In this document: positions 16,297-24,758 of the stretch, piece by piece
Layout of the letters: every line of letters begins with the position of its first letter
How positions within the stretch are numbered: position 1 is the first letter of the stretch
From: Eubacteriales Family XIII. Incertae Sedis bacterium
GTDB taxonomy: Bacteria; Bacillota; Clostridia; Peptostreptococcales; Anaerovoracaceae
Direction: 5' to 3'
Length of the DNA: 39,869 nucleotides
Assembly: GCA_031266025.1 (NCBI GenBank)
Contig: JAISBV010000027.1
Coordinates: 1 to 39,869 of the forward strand
Translations under genes and position numbers: made by a program
The notes under the pieces: model-generated
Databases searched by the model: none
What the model saw: the letters and a program-made list of their open reading frames with translations, nothing else
What the model was told of the DNA's origin: nothing

Positions 16297-17967
16297 ATGC
16301 CTATCACCGATTTTTTGGAGCGCAACGCAAAGGAGTACGGAGACGAAATAAGCCTGATAGAAGTGAATCCCGAGCTGATAGACAAGAACAGCCCGGCGTG
16401 GAAGGAATATTCACTCGTTGAAGCGGCGCGTGTGCACGGATATCGCAAAACCGTTACATGGAAGAAATTCGATGAAAGGGCAGATTTAACGGCAAATCTC
16501 TTGCTGAAAACAGGAGTAAAAAAGGGTGATAAGGTCGCCTTGCTCCTGATGAACTGCATAGAATGGCTGCCTGTTTATTTTGGCATATTGAAAGCGGGGG
16601 CCGTGGCGGTTCCGCTGAACTATAGGTATACGTCCGACGAGATAAAATATTGCCTTGAGCTTGCAGACGTCTCCGTCCTCGTGTTTGGATATGAATTTGT
16701 CGAGAGGATGGACTTCATACAGGACAGACTCACAAATATAAAGGCGTTCTTTTTTGTAGGCGAACGCTGCCCGGCGTACGCGCGGGATTATGAGACGGAG
16801 ATAGGGCGCTCTTCCCGTGAAGCGCCGGGCGTCGTGTTTTCCGACGAGGATGATGCGGCCATCTACTATTCGTCCGGAACCACCGGCTTTCCTAAGGCCA
16901 TACTGCATACACATGCAAGTCTTGTTTCCGCCTGTGTGACCGAACAGGCGCATCACGGGCAGGACAGAAACGATGTATTCCTATGCATACCGCCGCTTTA
17001 TCATACGGGGGCGAAGATGCACTGGTTCGGCAGTCTCATATCGGGCGGCAAGGCTGTTCTTTTGCGAGGTACGAATCCTAAATGGATATTGGACGCCGTG
17101 GCAAAAGAGAGGGCAAGCATCGTATGGCTCTTGGTGCCTTGGGCGCAGGATATATTGGACGCCGTCGAGAGAGGCGAAGTGGAGCTTTCAGGCTATGATT
17201 TGAGCTGTTGGCGCATGATGCACATAGGCGCTCAGCCGGTGCCGCCCACGCTGATCAGACGTTGGAAACGTTATTTTCCGTCACATGCATATGACACAAA
17301 TTACGGCCTGTCTGAATCCATAGGGCCGGGTTCGGTGCATCTTGGCATTGAAAACATACATAAAGTCGGCGCTATAGGCAAGGCCGGCCATGGTTGGAAG
17401 ACACGGATCGCGGATGAGTCGGGCGCGGACGTCGCGAGGGGAAATGTCGGAGAATTGGCGGTCAGCGGCCCCGGCGTCATGAAATGTTATTACAAGGATC
17501 CGGAAGCGACAGCGGCTGTATTGAAAGACGGTTGGCTCTACACGGGCGATATGGCCATGGAAGACGAAGACGGCTTCATATTCCTTGTGGATCGAAAGAA
17601 GGACGTCGTAATCACGGGCGGAGAGAATATATATCCCGTGCAGATCGAAGATTTTCTGCGCGGTTTCGAAAAGATCAAGGATGTCGCCGTTATAGGCGTT
17701 CCTGATCACAGGCTTGGGGAAATTTCAGCCGCCGTCATAGAACTGAAGCCCGGAGAGGAGTCCTCTCGGGACGAGATAATGCAATTTGCCGCGGATTTGC
17801 CCAGATATAAAAGGCCGCGTATGATTATATTCGACAATGTTCCGCGCAATCCTACAGGCAAGATTGAAAAGCCTGCGCTTCGCGTAAAATACGCGGGCGG
17901 CAGCGTCGTTGCGCAGGAAACGGAAGCGCCTGTCAAAATAGACTCGGCGCCGCCACAAAATTATTGA
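16297..17967 (+). CDS. AMP-forming acyl-CoA synthetase/ligase
   Basis: A 556-residue adenylate-forming enzyme (acid + ATP + CoA to acyl-CoA + AMP + PPi). Core motifs are in order: Y-Y-S-S-G-T-T-G-F-P-K (P-loop, about residue 190), Y-G-L-S-E-S-I-G (A5, about 335), Y-T-G-D-M (A7, about 415), D-R-K-K-D-V-V-I-T-G-G-E-N-I-Y-P (A8 hinge, about 430) and N-P-T-G-K-I-E-K (catalytic Lys of A10, about 530). The start at 16297 follows AGGAAAGGAAG; an earlier in-frame ATG has no ribosome site. It resembles medium/long-chain or aryl-acid ligases, and the substrate cannot be fixed. It stands alone behind its own promoter; whether it feeds the thiolase operon 6 kb away is open. Confidence 0.9.
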   Translation: MPITDFLERNAKEYGDEISLIEVNPELIDKNSPAWKEYSLVEAARVHGYRKTVTWKKFDERADLTANLLLKTGVKKGDKVALLLMNCIEWLPVYFGILKAGAVAVPLNYRYTSDEIKYCLELADVSVLVFGYEFVERMDFIQDRLTNIKAFFFVGERCPAYARDYETEIGRSSREAPGVVFSDEDDAAIYYSSGTTGFPKAILHTHASLVSACVTEQAHHGQDRNDVFLCIPPLYHTGAKMHWFGSLISGGKAVLLRGTNPKWILDAVAKERASIVWLLVPWAQDILDAVERGEVELSGYDLSCWRMMHIGAQPVPPTLIRRWKRYFPSHAYDTNYGLSESIGPGSVHLGIENIHKVGAIGKAGHGWKTRIADESGADVARGNVGELAVSGPGVMKCYYKDPEATAAVLKDGWLYTGDMAMEDEDGFIFLVDRKKDVVITGGENIYPVQIEDFLRGFEKIKDVAVIGVPDHRLGEISAAVIELKPGEESSRDEIMQFAADLPRYKRPRMIIFDNVPRNPTGKIEKPALRVKYAGGSVVAQETEAPVKIDSAPPQNY

Positions 17968-17992
17968 ACATTTCCGTGAATTAAAGTATACT
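17964..17992 (+). promoter_or_regulatory. promoter of the HDOD-moaA-moaC-MOSC-oadA transcript
   Basis: TTGAAC (17964-17969) overlaps the ligase stop; with a 17-base spacer follows TATACT (17987-17992). All the next five genes lie within 15 bases of each other or overlap, so this promoter probably serves the group. Confidence 0.65.
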
Positions 17993-18054
17993 TATGAGAG
18001 ACGGCTTTAGATGCAACGGGTCGCCGGTCACTGAGTTGAAGGGAGTAATACGTT

Positions 18055-19293
18055 ATGGATTTGCTGATAGTTCCGGTTCCGCTGTTCAATGAAAACATCG
18101 CGGTAGAAGCTTATTTCTTCCGCAACAGAAAAGGCAATGACCTTTTGGACGGAACCGGCACAAGCCTTTTCGACGGCGCGATGCTTTCGCTTCCGTTGGA
18201 AATGCTGAATCTTGTAAGCATGGAAGCGCTTACGATGGGCAAGCCGATATTCGTTCCCATTACAAAATATATGTTGATGAGCTGTTTGGAAACGCAGTCG
18301 CATCAGCCTGCCGACAAGATCATATTCCTGATAGACGGCAGCGAAATAGATGATCCGGGATCCTACCTCGGCAATATTGACCGTCTCAGAGCGTTTGGTT
18401 ATCGATTCGGAATTCAAAAGATCTCGGACGCCGAGAAGATGGGATCCATGTTGGAGAGATGTGATTTCGTGTTCTATGACCACAGGGTATTCGATCATAT
18501 GAGCGAGGTAAAAACGCGCATTACGATCACGCACAAATACAAGCATATCACAGGCGTTTATACGCATATAAACAATATGGAACTGTTCAGGGAACTGCAA
18601 GGCCGCTACAAGGGGATGTTCGAGGGACACTTCTACAGAACGCCGCTTACCAAAGGCAAACAGGATGTTTCGCCGCTTCAGGTAAACCTCATAAATCTGC
18701 TGAATAAGGTCAGGGACGAAAATTTCGAATTCGATGAGATTTCCGATATTATACAAAAGGATCCAATGCTGACCGTTTCACTGCTGCGACTGGTCAACTC
18801 AGCGTATTTCGCGCTTAAAGAAAAGGTTAAGACCATCAATCAGGCTGTGGTTATGCTCGGACAGACTGAGATACGCAAATGGATCACCACGGCGGTCGCG
18901 CGTCTGCTCGGAGCCGACAAGCCCGGCGAAGTAACGAGACTTTCGCTTATAAGAGCGCGTTTTGCGGAAGAGCTTTCACACAAATTCGGTATGGAAAAGG
19001 AATCGCAAAGTCTTTTTCTCATGGGGCTTTTTTCCGTATTGGACGCGATTTTGGACAGACCCATCGACGAAGCGCTCGATATGGTGCATGTGTCCGAGGA
19101 TATTCGTGAAACCCTTGTAGACCGAACAGGAAAATACAGCACTGTTTTTCAGTTTATTTTGGAATACGAAGCGGCGAACTGGAATGTGGTCTCAAGGCTG
19201 CTCATACTCAACGATTTGGAAACGGAAGACATATACAGCGCCTATATCAACGCAATGATTTGGTACAACGACATTGTCAGTAACGACAGATAG
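18055..19293 (+). CDS. HDOD-domain protein with degenerate EAL-like N-terminus (YuxH type)
   Basis: A 412-residue signalling protein. Residues about 1-200 have the layout of an EAL domain (VEAYFFRNRKGN, F-V-P-I-T, F-G-Y-R-F-G-I-Q-K-I, F-V-F-Y-D) but lack the E-A/V-L catalytic motif, so c-di-GMP hydrolysis is unlikely. Residues about 205-390 are an HDOD domain (P-L-Q-V-N-L-I-N-L-L-N-K-V, D-P-M-L-T-V-S-L-L-R-L-V-N-S-A-Y-F, K-T-I-N-Q-A-V-V-M-L-G). This YuxH/CdgJ arrangement is usually regulatory, for instance in motility or stress. An AAGGGAG site precedes the ATG. Its stop is 11 bases from moaA, an unexpected partner; no functional link is known. Confidence 0.88.
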   Translation: MDLLIVPVPLFNENIAVEAYFFRNRKGNDLLDGTGTSLFDGAMLSLPLEMLNLVSMEALTMGKPIFVPITKYMLMSCLETQSHQPADKIIFLIDGSEIDDPGSYLGNIDRLRAFGYRFGIQKISDAEKMGSMLERCDFVFYDHRVFDHMSEVKTRITITHKYKHITGVYTHINNMELFRELQGRYKGMFEGHFYRTPLTKGKQDVSPLQVNLINLLNKVRDENFEFDEISDIIQKDPMLTVSLLRLVNSAYFALKEKVKTINQAVVMLGQTEIRKWITTAVARLLGADKPGEVTRLSLIRARFAEELSHKFGMEKESQSLFLMGLFSVLDAILDRPIDEALDMVHVSEDIRETLVDRTGKYSTVFQFILEYEAANWNVVSRLLILNDLETEDIYSAYINAMIWYNDIVSNDR

Positions 19294-19304
19294 CAGGGGT
19301 TTCC

Positions 19305-20306
19305 GTGATTTTCGGGGCGGCGTTTGATCCGTCATTTATAACCATGACAGACAGATTCGGAAGAAGCATAGATTATCTGCGCATATCCGTCACCGACCGA
19401 TGCAACCTCCGCTGCAAATACTGTATGCCGGAGGACGGCGTTGCGGATATCGGCCACAAAAACATCATCGGTTTTGAGGCGATCGAACGCATTGTGCGCG
19501 TCGCGGTTGATCTCGGTTTCCGAAAATTCCGTATTACAGGAGGCGAGCCGCTCGTAAGACGCGGAGTCGTCGGTCTTGTGGAACGCATCGCCTCTGTCAG
19601 CGGCGTAGATACGCTTGCCATGACGAGCAACGGGATACTTCTTTCGCGTATGGCCGCCGAATTGGCGGCTGCGGGGCTTGATCGCGTAAACATCAGTCTC
19701 GATACGCTGCAAGCTGAACGTTATCGCGATATAACGCGAGGAGGCGAGCTTTCGGACGTGCTTGCGGGCATACGCGCGGCTGAGACCGCAGGGTTGACGC
19801 CGATACGTGTGAATGTTGTGGCTGTGCGCGGTTTTAACGATGATGAAGTCTTGGATTTTGCGCGTTTAACGCGTCTCTATCCTTGGGATGTGCGCTTTAT
19901 AGAATTGATGCCGATCGGCGATACGGCCGGTTTCGGATCGGGTTATATCTCTGTTGACGAGCTTGGGGCGGCGCTTCAAGGCTATGAACCGGTTTCACCG
20001 AATGGGGTCAAGGCTGTGGCGCGATATTACAGATATCCGGGAGCGCCGGGACGCGTCGGCCTGATCAGCCCGTTGAGCAGCCATTTTTGCGGTGATTGCA
20101 ACAAGCTTCGTCTTACGGCCGACGGCAGGTTGAAAACATGTTTGCATTCCAACCGCGAGATAGACGTCAAACCCGCGCTCGGTTCGGCTGACGACGCGGC
20201 GCTCAAGGCTTTGCTTTCCGAAGCTGTATTGGCTAAGGAAGAACGTCATCTGATAAATGACGGTGAAGCGCCGGTTCGCCGGGGAATGAATAAGATCGGA
20301 GGATAG
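19305..20306 (+). CDS. moaA: GTP 3',8-cyclase MoaA
   Basis: A 333-residue radical-SAM enzyme starting molybdopterin synthesis by cyclising GTP with MoaC. It has the N-terminal cluster motif C-N-L-R-C-K-Y-C (about residues 31-38), the GGEP motif near 78, a second cluster at the C-terminus (H-F-C-G-D-C-N-K-L-R-L, then C-L) and the C-terminal Gly-Gly pair, which is essential in known MoaA. I used GTG at 19305, which has AGGGG six bases upstream; an ATG at 19344 just before the conserved region lacks a ribosome site. moaC starts four bases after the stop, and its GGAGG site lies in the end of moaA. Confidence 0.95.
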   Translation: MIFGAAFDPSFITMTDRFGRSIDYLRISVTDRCNLRCKYCMPEDGVADIGHKNIIGFEAIERIVRVAVDLGFRKFRITGGEPLVRRGVVGLVERIASVSGVDTLAMTSNGILLSRMAAELAAAGLDRVNISLDTLQAERYRDITRGGELSDVLAGIRAAETAGLTPIRVNVVAVRGFNDDEVLDFARLTRLYPWDVRFIELMPIGDTAGFGSGYISVDELGAALQGYEPVSPNGVKAVARYYRYPGAPGRVGLISPLSSHFCGDCNKLRLTADGRLKTCLHSNREIDVKPALGSADDAALKALLSEAVLAKEERHLINDGEAPVRRGMNKIGG

Positions 20307-20310
20307 GCCG

Positions 20311-20817
20311 ATGGACGAAACGTGCGATTCCGCGTGCGCCGCGTCGCGGCTTTCGCATTTGGACGATAGCGGAAGACCGCGCATGGTCGACGTCGGAGAT
20401 AAAGATGAAACGAAGAGGACGGCCGTAGCGCGCGGCAGCGTTTATATGAGACGCGAGACCTTGAATCTGATTCGTTCCGGCGGCGTCGCGAAGGGCGACG
20501 TGCTTTCCGTGGCGCAGACAGCCGGTATAATGGCGGCAAAGGGCACGTATTGCGCCATACCTATGTGCCACAATATATTCTTGAGCGGCGTTTCAATGCG
20601 TTTTGAAGATGACGATGAAGGCCCCGCGATCCATATAGAGGCCGAGGTGAGTTCGACCGGTAAGACCGGTGTTGAAATGGAAGCTTTGCACGCGGTTTCA
20701 ATCGCTGCGCTGACTGTATACGATATGTGCAAAGCCGCGGACAGAGCCATGCGCATAACGGATATCAGGCTGCATCGCAAAGAAGGAGGGAAATCGGGAA
20801 TTTATGAAGAAGGATGA
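20311..20817 (+). CDS. moaC: cyclic pyranopterin monophosphate synthase MoaC
   Basis: A 168-residue enzyme converting the MoaA product into cyclic pyranopterin monophosphate. Family blocks present: M-V-D-V-G-D-K near residue 25, I-P-M-C-H-N-I-F-L-S-G-V near 88, E-V-S-S-T-G-K-T-G-V-E-M-E-A-L near 111, Y-D-M-C-K-A near 136 and the K-E-G-G-K-S-G end near 157. About 12 residues precede the usual start. The last 14 bases overlap the MOSC gene. Confidence 0.95.
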   Translation: MDETCDSACAASRLSHLDDSGRPRMVDVGDKDETKRTAVARGSVYMRRETLNLIRSGGVAKGDVLSVAQTAGIMAAKGTYCAIPMCHNIFLSGVSMRFEDDDEGPAIHIEAEVSSTGKTGVEMEALHAVSIAALTVYDMCKAADRAMRITDIRLHRKEGGKSGIYEEG

Positions 20818-21253
20818 AACGAACGGCGCAAAGGTGCTTTCGGTTAATATCAGCGACAAAACAGGCGTGATCAAAAAACCCGTGACTTCCGCGGAGCTTG
20901 AGCCGGGAGGCGTCGTCGGCGACGCGCATTTCGGGCTGAGCGATATAAAACAGGTGAGTCTTTTGGCTGACGAGAGCGCGGACAAGATGAGGAGATTGGG
21001 TCTGACCCTTGATGCGGGCGCTTTCGCGGAGAATATCACGACGGTCGGCGTCAATTTGGCGGAGCTGCCCATAGGCGCTCGGCTTCGCATAGGCGAGAGC
21101 TTGCATGAGGTGTCGCAGATCGGCAAAGAATGCCACGAGGGCTGCGCCATAAAGCAGCAAACGGGAACATGCGTTATGCCCACGGAGGGCATTTTTACGC
21201 GCGTTATAGAGGGCGGCGCCATAAAGCCCGGCGACGCAATAGCTGTGCTTTGA
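20804..21253 (+). CDS. MOSC-domain protein
   Basis: A 149-residue MOSC (molybdenum cofactor sulfurase C-terminal) protein. It has the family's internal order: L-E-P-G-G-V-V-G-D-A-H, then A-F-A-E-N-I-T, P-I-G-A-R-L-R-I-G, and the cysteine block E-C-H-E-G-C-A-I-K ... G-T-C-V-M-P-T-E-G-I-F-T-R-V near 108-133. The cysteines may handle sulfur or bind the cofactor. Beside moaA and moaC the natural reading is molybdenum-cofactor maturation or delivery. The gene overlaps the end of moaC by 14 bases, so translation is coupled. No molybdoenzyme lies in the window. Confidence 0.88.
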   Translation: MKKDETNGAKVLSVNISDKTGVIKKPVTSAELEPGGVVGDAHFGLSDIKQVSLLADESADKMRRLGLTLDAGAFAENITTVGVNLAELPIGARLRIGESLHEVSQIGKECHEGCAIKQQTGTCVMPTEGIFTRVIEGGAIKPGDAIAVL

Positions 21254-21266
21254 AAGGGGAAACAAT

Positions 21267-22625
21267 ATGGCAAAGATCAAAATAACAGAAACCGTATTGC
21301 GTGACGGACACCAGTCTTTGATTGCGACGCGAATGACATTGGACGAAATGCTTCCGATACTTGAGGTGATGGACGGAGTGGGTTATCACGCGCTTGAGGT
21401 CTGGGGCGGGGCGACCTTTGACGCCTGCATCCGTTTTTTGAACGAGGATCCTTGGGAACGGCTCAGAACTATCCGAAGTCATGTAAAAAAAACAAAACTT
21501 CAGATGTTGCTGCGCGGCCAGAATTTGCTCGGCTACAGGCATTACGCCGACGATATAGTAGATGAATTCGTGAAGAAATCCATAGAAAACGGCATTGATA
21601 TCATCCGCATATTCGACGCGTTCAACGATACGCGCAATCTTGAAAGCGCCGTCCGCGCCTGCAAAAAATACGGCGGCCACGCGCAGGGCTGCGTTTCGTA
21701 CACGCTCAGCCCCGTACACACGAACGATATGTTTATAAAGCTTGGCAAGGAGATCGAACAGATGGGCGCCGACTCTTTCTGCATCAAAGATATGGCGGGT
21801 CTGCTCGATCCTTACAATACAGAAAAACTTGTGAAGGATTTGAAAGCGGCTCTGAATATACCGGTCGAACTGCATACACACGCGACGAGCGGACTCGGTT
21901 CAATGACGTATATGAAGGCGGCCGAGGCCGGCGTCGATATCATAGACACAGCCATTTCACCGTTCGGCGAGGGTTCGTCTCAACCGTCTACGGAGCCCAT
22001 GGTCTACGCGTTTCGCGGTACGGAGTACGACACAGGCATAGACATGGACGGTCTGAACAGGATAGCCGAGCATTTCAAACCGATTCGCGAGAAGTACATC
22101 GCGAGCGGTCTTTTGAATCCAAAGCTCATGGGCGTCGATATCAATACGCTCGTATATCAGGTACCGGGGGGCATGCTGTCGAATCTTGTTTCGCAGCTTA
22201 AGCAATCGAACGCGATGGACAAGTTCGAAGAAGTGTTGAAAGAGGTGCCGAGGGTTCGCGAGGACTTGGGCTATCCGCCGCTCGTAACGCCGTCGAGCCA
22301 GATCGTCGGTACGCAGGCCGTACTGAACGTCTTGGCCGGCAAGCGCTACAAGATGGTGCCGAGGGAACTCAAGCAGGTGGTCAAGGGCATGTACGGCAAT
22401 ACGCCTGTTCCGATTTCCGAGGATATGATCAAACTCATCCTCAGGAATGCCGAACGCGTTACAGTCAGGCCGGCCGATCTGATAGAGCCCGAGCTTGAAA
22501 ATACAAAAAAACAGTTTGCCGAGTACATCGAACAGCCCGAGGATGTGCTGACGGGCGCCATGTTCCCGGAACCTGCCATGGAATTTTTCAAAAACAGAAA
22601 CGCCCGGAGAAACAAGGCGGATTAG
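21267..22625 (+). CDS. oxaloacetate decarboxylase alpha / pyruvate carboxylase subunit B-like carboxyltransferase
   Basis: A 452-residue carboxyltransferase of the PycB/OadA type: a TIM barrel starting K-I-T-E-T-V-L-R-D-G-H-Q-S (metal and substrate site), the carboxylated lysine in F-C-I-K-D-M-A-G near 173, metal histidines in H-T-H-A-T-S-G near 205, then the helical domain P-G-G-M-L-S-N-L near 310. It stops at the end of the barrel and tunnel domains; there is no C-terminal biotinyl domain (no M-K-M), so a separate biotin carrier must serve it. No sodium-pump beta/gamma subunit or biotin carboxylase is nearby. AAAGGGG precedes the start, 13 bases after the MOSC stop. Whether it decarboxylates oxaloacetate or carboxylates pyruvate is open. 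Confidence 0.88.
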   Translation: MAKIKITETVLRDGHQSLIATRMTLDEMLPILEVMDGVGYHALEVWGGATFDACIRFLNEDPWERLRTIRSHVKKTKLQMLLRGQNLLGYRHYADDIVDEFVKKSIENGIDIIRIFDAFNDTRNLESAVRACKKYGGHAQGCVSYTLSPVHTNDMFIKLGKEIEQMGADSFCIKDMAGLLDPYNTEKLVKDLKAALNIPVELHTHATSGLGSMTYMKAAEAGVDIIDTAISPFGEGSSQPSTEPMVYAFRGTEYDTGIDMDGLNRIAEHFKPIREKYIASGLLNPKLMGVDINTLVYQVPGGMLSNLVSQLKQSNAMDKFEEVLKEVPRVREDLGYPPLVTPSSQIVGTQAVLNVLAGKRYKMVPRELKQVVKGMYGNTPVPISEDMIKLILRNAERVTVRPADLIEPELENTKKQFAEYIEQPEDVLTGAMFPEPAMEFFKNRNARRNKAD

Positions 22626-22637
22626 AAACTGCCGAAT

Positions 22638-22669
22638 GAAAAAAGCGAGTTTCGCGGTTCGCTTTTTTC
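22638..22669. terminator. bidirectional Rho-independent terminator
   Basis: A perfect 11-bp stem GAAAAAAGCGA / TCGCTTTTTTC with a 10-base loop gives T-runs on both strands. It sits exactly between two convergent genes, one base from the mgtC-like stop codon. Confidence 0.9.
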
Positions 22670-22670
22670 G

Positions 22671-23369
22671 TCAAAGCTCTTCGACTATTAACACGCCTTC
22701 GTGATTTTCGATGTTTTTCAACAGGATTTCGCGCGTATTCTTTTGGAGCTTGAGACTCAGATGCAGACCGACCGAGCCCGAAACAAAGGCGGACGAGTTG
22801 AAATGCGTGTCGAAAATACTTACGCCGCAGCCACGCAGATATTCAAGCAAAGCGTGGACGCTCTTCAACGATTCAAGCTCTATGTACAGTTCGAGCGAGC
22901 GGGATCGCGCGAGTAATCGGTTTTCGATTACGGGGAAGAAAGCCAAAGCCGCGAATATGAGAACGGCGGCTATGATTGCGCCGGAGTAGTAGCCTATGCC
23001 GAGGGCGAGACCCGTGCACGCTGAAGCCCATAGGCCCGCAGCCGTGGTCAGACCTTTAATTCTGTGTCTGCCCGTAACCAATATAGTGCCGACGCCGAGA
23101 AAGCCGACGCCTGTTATTACCTGCGCGCCCAACCTTGTAGGATCTGCCATTTGCGATATATTCTCATATACGAATTCGTTCGTTAGCATGGCGAGACAGG
23201 CGCCGACGCAGACGAGCATATGCGTTCTGAAACCGGCGGGATGGCTGCGCGCGCCGCGTTCTAAGCCTATCACGCCGCCTATAACGACGGCGAGCACAAG
23301 GCGCACAACGGTTGAAACGGCGTTAACGCCGTCGAGATGATCAAGGATGCAATAAGATATAAAATTCAT
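22671..23369 (-). CDS. MgtC/SapB family membrane protein
   Basis: A 232-residue protein with four to five hydrophobic helices in the first 150 residues and a soluble ACT-like C-terminus. Family hallmarks: G-L-E-R-G-A-R-S-H-P-A-G-F-R-T-H near 36-51, Q-V-I-T-G-V-G-F-L-G-V-G-T-I-L near 84 and K-G-L-T-T-A-A-G-L-W-A-S-A near 104. Homologues modulate F-type ATPase or act in magnesium limitation and virulence; in a free-living anaerobe the role is not known. Its ATG overlaps the argH TGA (ATGA), so it is translated in the arginine operon, which is an uncommon grouping. Confidence 0.9.
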   Translation of the reverse strand: MNFISYCILDHLDGVNAVSTVVRLVLAVVIGGVIGLERGARSHPAGFRTHMLVCVGACLAMLTNEFVYENISQMADPTRLGAQVITGVGFLGVGTILVTGRHRIKGLTTAAGLWASACTGLALGIGYYSGAIIAAVLIFAALAFFPVIENRLLARSRSLELYIELESLKSVHALLEYLRGCGVSIFDTHFNSSAFVSGSVGLHLSLKLQKNTREILLKNIENHEGVLIVEEL

Positions 23370-24745
23370 TTTAACGCCGCGATGCTTTCCTCTATAAGCG
23401 CGATCTGCCGTTCAACGCTCTCAAAAGACGTCGAGCCCTCAGAGCGCTTCGCGGCAATACAGGCGCGCGCGCTTATGTTTTCGTAGATGTCGTCGTCGAA
23501 ATGCGGAGAAAATTGCCGCAGCTCGTCGATGCTCATCTCCTCTATAGCCTTGTCTTCGCTTATGCAATGCAGAACGATGCGCCCTATGATCTCGTGGCAA
23601 TCCCTGAAAGGTACGCCCTTTCTTACGAGATAGTCGGCTGCGTCCGTCGCGTTCATAAATCCGCCGCGCACGGCTTCTTCCATGCGTTCGCGTTTTACTG
23701 TCACGGTCTTAAGCATATCCGACAGCATGGGAATACATGCTTTCAATGTATCCGCAGCGTCGAATACGGGCGGCTTGTCTTCCTGCATGTCCTTGTTGTA
23801 GGCGAGAGGCAATCCTTTCATAATCGTCAAAAGCGTAAACAGATCACCGTAGACCCTGCCCGTCTTGCCGCGAATCAGTTCGGCGACGTCGGGGTTCTTC
23901 TTTTGCGGCATGATGCTGCTGCCTGTGCTGAACGCGTCGTCCTGCTCTATAAATCCGAATTCAGCCGAGCTCCACATTATAAGCTCCTCGCATAAACGCG
24001 ACGTGTGCATCATGCATATAGCTGCGGCGGCGAGAAATTCCAAAGCGAAATCACGGTCGCTGACCGCGTCCATGGCGTTTTCGCAGACGCGCGCGAAGCC
24101 GAGCTCTTTGCGCAGAAATTCACGGTCAGTTTCGTATGTGACGCCGGCGAGCGCGCCCGCTCCGAGCGGCAAGGCGTCCGCGCGTTGTATGCAGTCGCCG
24201 AAGCGATCCGCGTCGCGCAGGAACATCCGGCAGTACGCGAGCAGGTGAAAGGCGAGCGTCACGGGCTGCGCGCGCTGCAGGTGCGTATAGCCCGGCATCA
24301 CGGTGTCCCTGTGCGCTTTCGCCGTATCCGCGAGCGTTTCAGTGAGCTCTTTCAGCATGTCGCGTATAAGAGCCGTTTCTTCCTTGAGATAAAGGCGCAT
24401 GTCGAGCGCGACCTGATCGTTGCGACTTCGGGCTGTGTGAAGCTTTTTGCCGGCTGCGCCTATCCTTTCTGTAAGAGCGCTTTCTATGCACATATGTATA
24501 TCTTCCGCATATGCGTCCGCGGCGATCTTGCCTGCTTCCATGTCCGCAAGCACGCAAAGAAGTCCCGTTTCTATGTCTGCGGCCTCTTCCCCCGTGATAA
24601 TACCTTGCTTTGCGAGCATCCTGCAATGCGCTATACTGCCGCGTATGTCTTGGCGATACAGCCGCTTGTCAAAGTCTATGGACGCGTTGAACTCGTCTAT
24701 GCTTTCGTTGCCTGTCTTTGTGAATCTTCCTTGCCACGGCTTCAT
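23366..24745 (-). CDS. argH: argininosuccinate lyase
   Basis: A 459-residue enzyme of the fumarase/aspartase superfamily, splitting argininosuccinate to arginine and fumarate, the last step of arginine synthesis. It begins with K-P-W-Q-G-R-F, has T-A-R-S-R-N-D-Q-V near 108, H-L-Q-R-A-Q-P near 159 and the signature G-S-S-I-M-P-Q-K-K-N-P-D near 280 with the catalytic serine. Length is normal. It starts 13 bases after the argG stop and overlaps the mgtC-like gene by four bases. Confidence 0.97.
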   Translation of the reverse strand: MKPWQGRFTKTGNESIDEFNASIDFDKRLYRQDIRGSIAHCRMLAKQGIITGEEAADIETGLLCVLADMEAGKIAADAYAEDIHMCIESALTERIGAAGKKLHTARSRNDQVALDMRLYLKEETALIRDMLKELTETLADTAKAHRDTVMPGYTHLQRAQPVTLAFHLLAYCRMFLRDADRFGDCIQRADALPLGAGALAGVTYETDREFLRKELGFARVCENAMDAVSDRDFALEFLAAAAICMMHTSRLCEELIMWSSAEFGFIEQDDAFSTGSSIMPQKKNPDVAELIRGKTGRVYGDLFTLLTIMKGLPLAYNKDMQEDKPPVFDAADTLKACIPMLSDMLKTVTVKRERMEEAVRGGFMNATDAADYLVRKGVPFRDCHEIIGRIVLHCISEDKAIEEMSIDELRQFSPHFDDDIYENISARACIAAKRSEGSTSFESVERQIALIEESIAALK

Positions 24746-24758
24746 GTGAAACCTTCTT

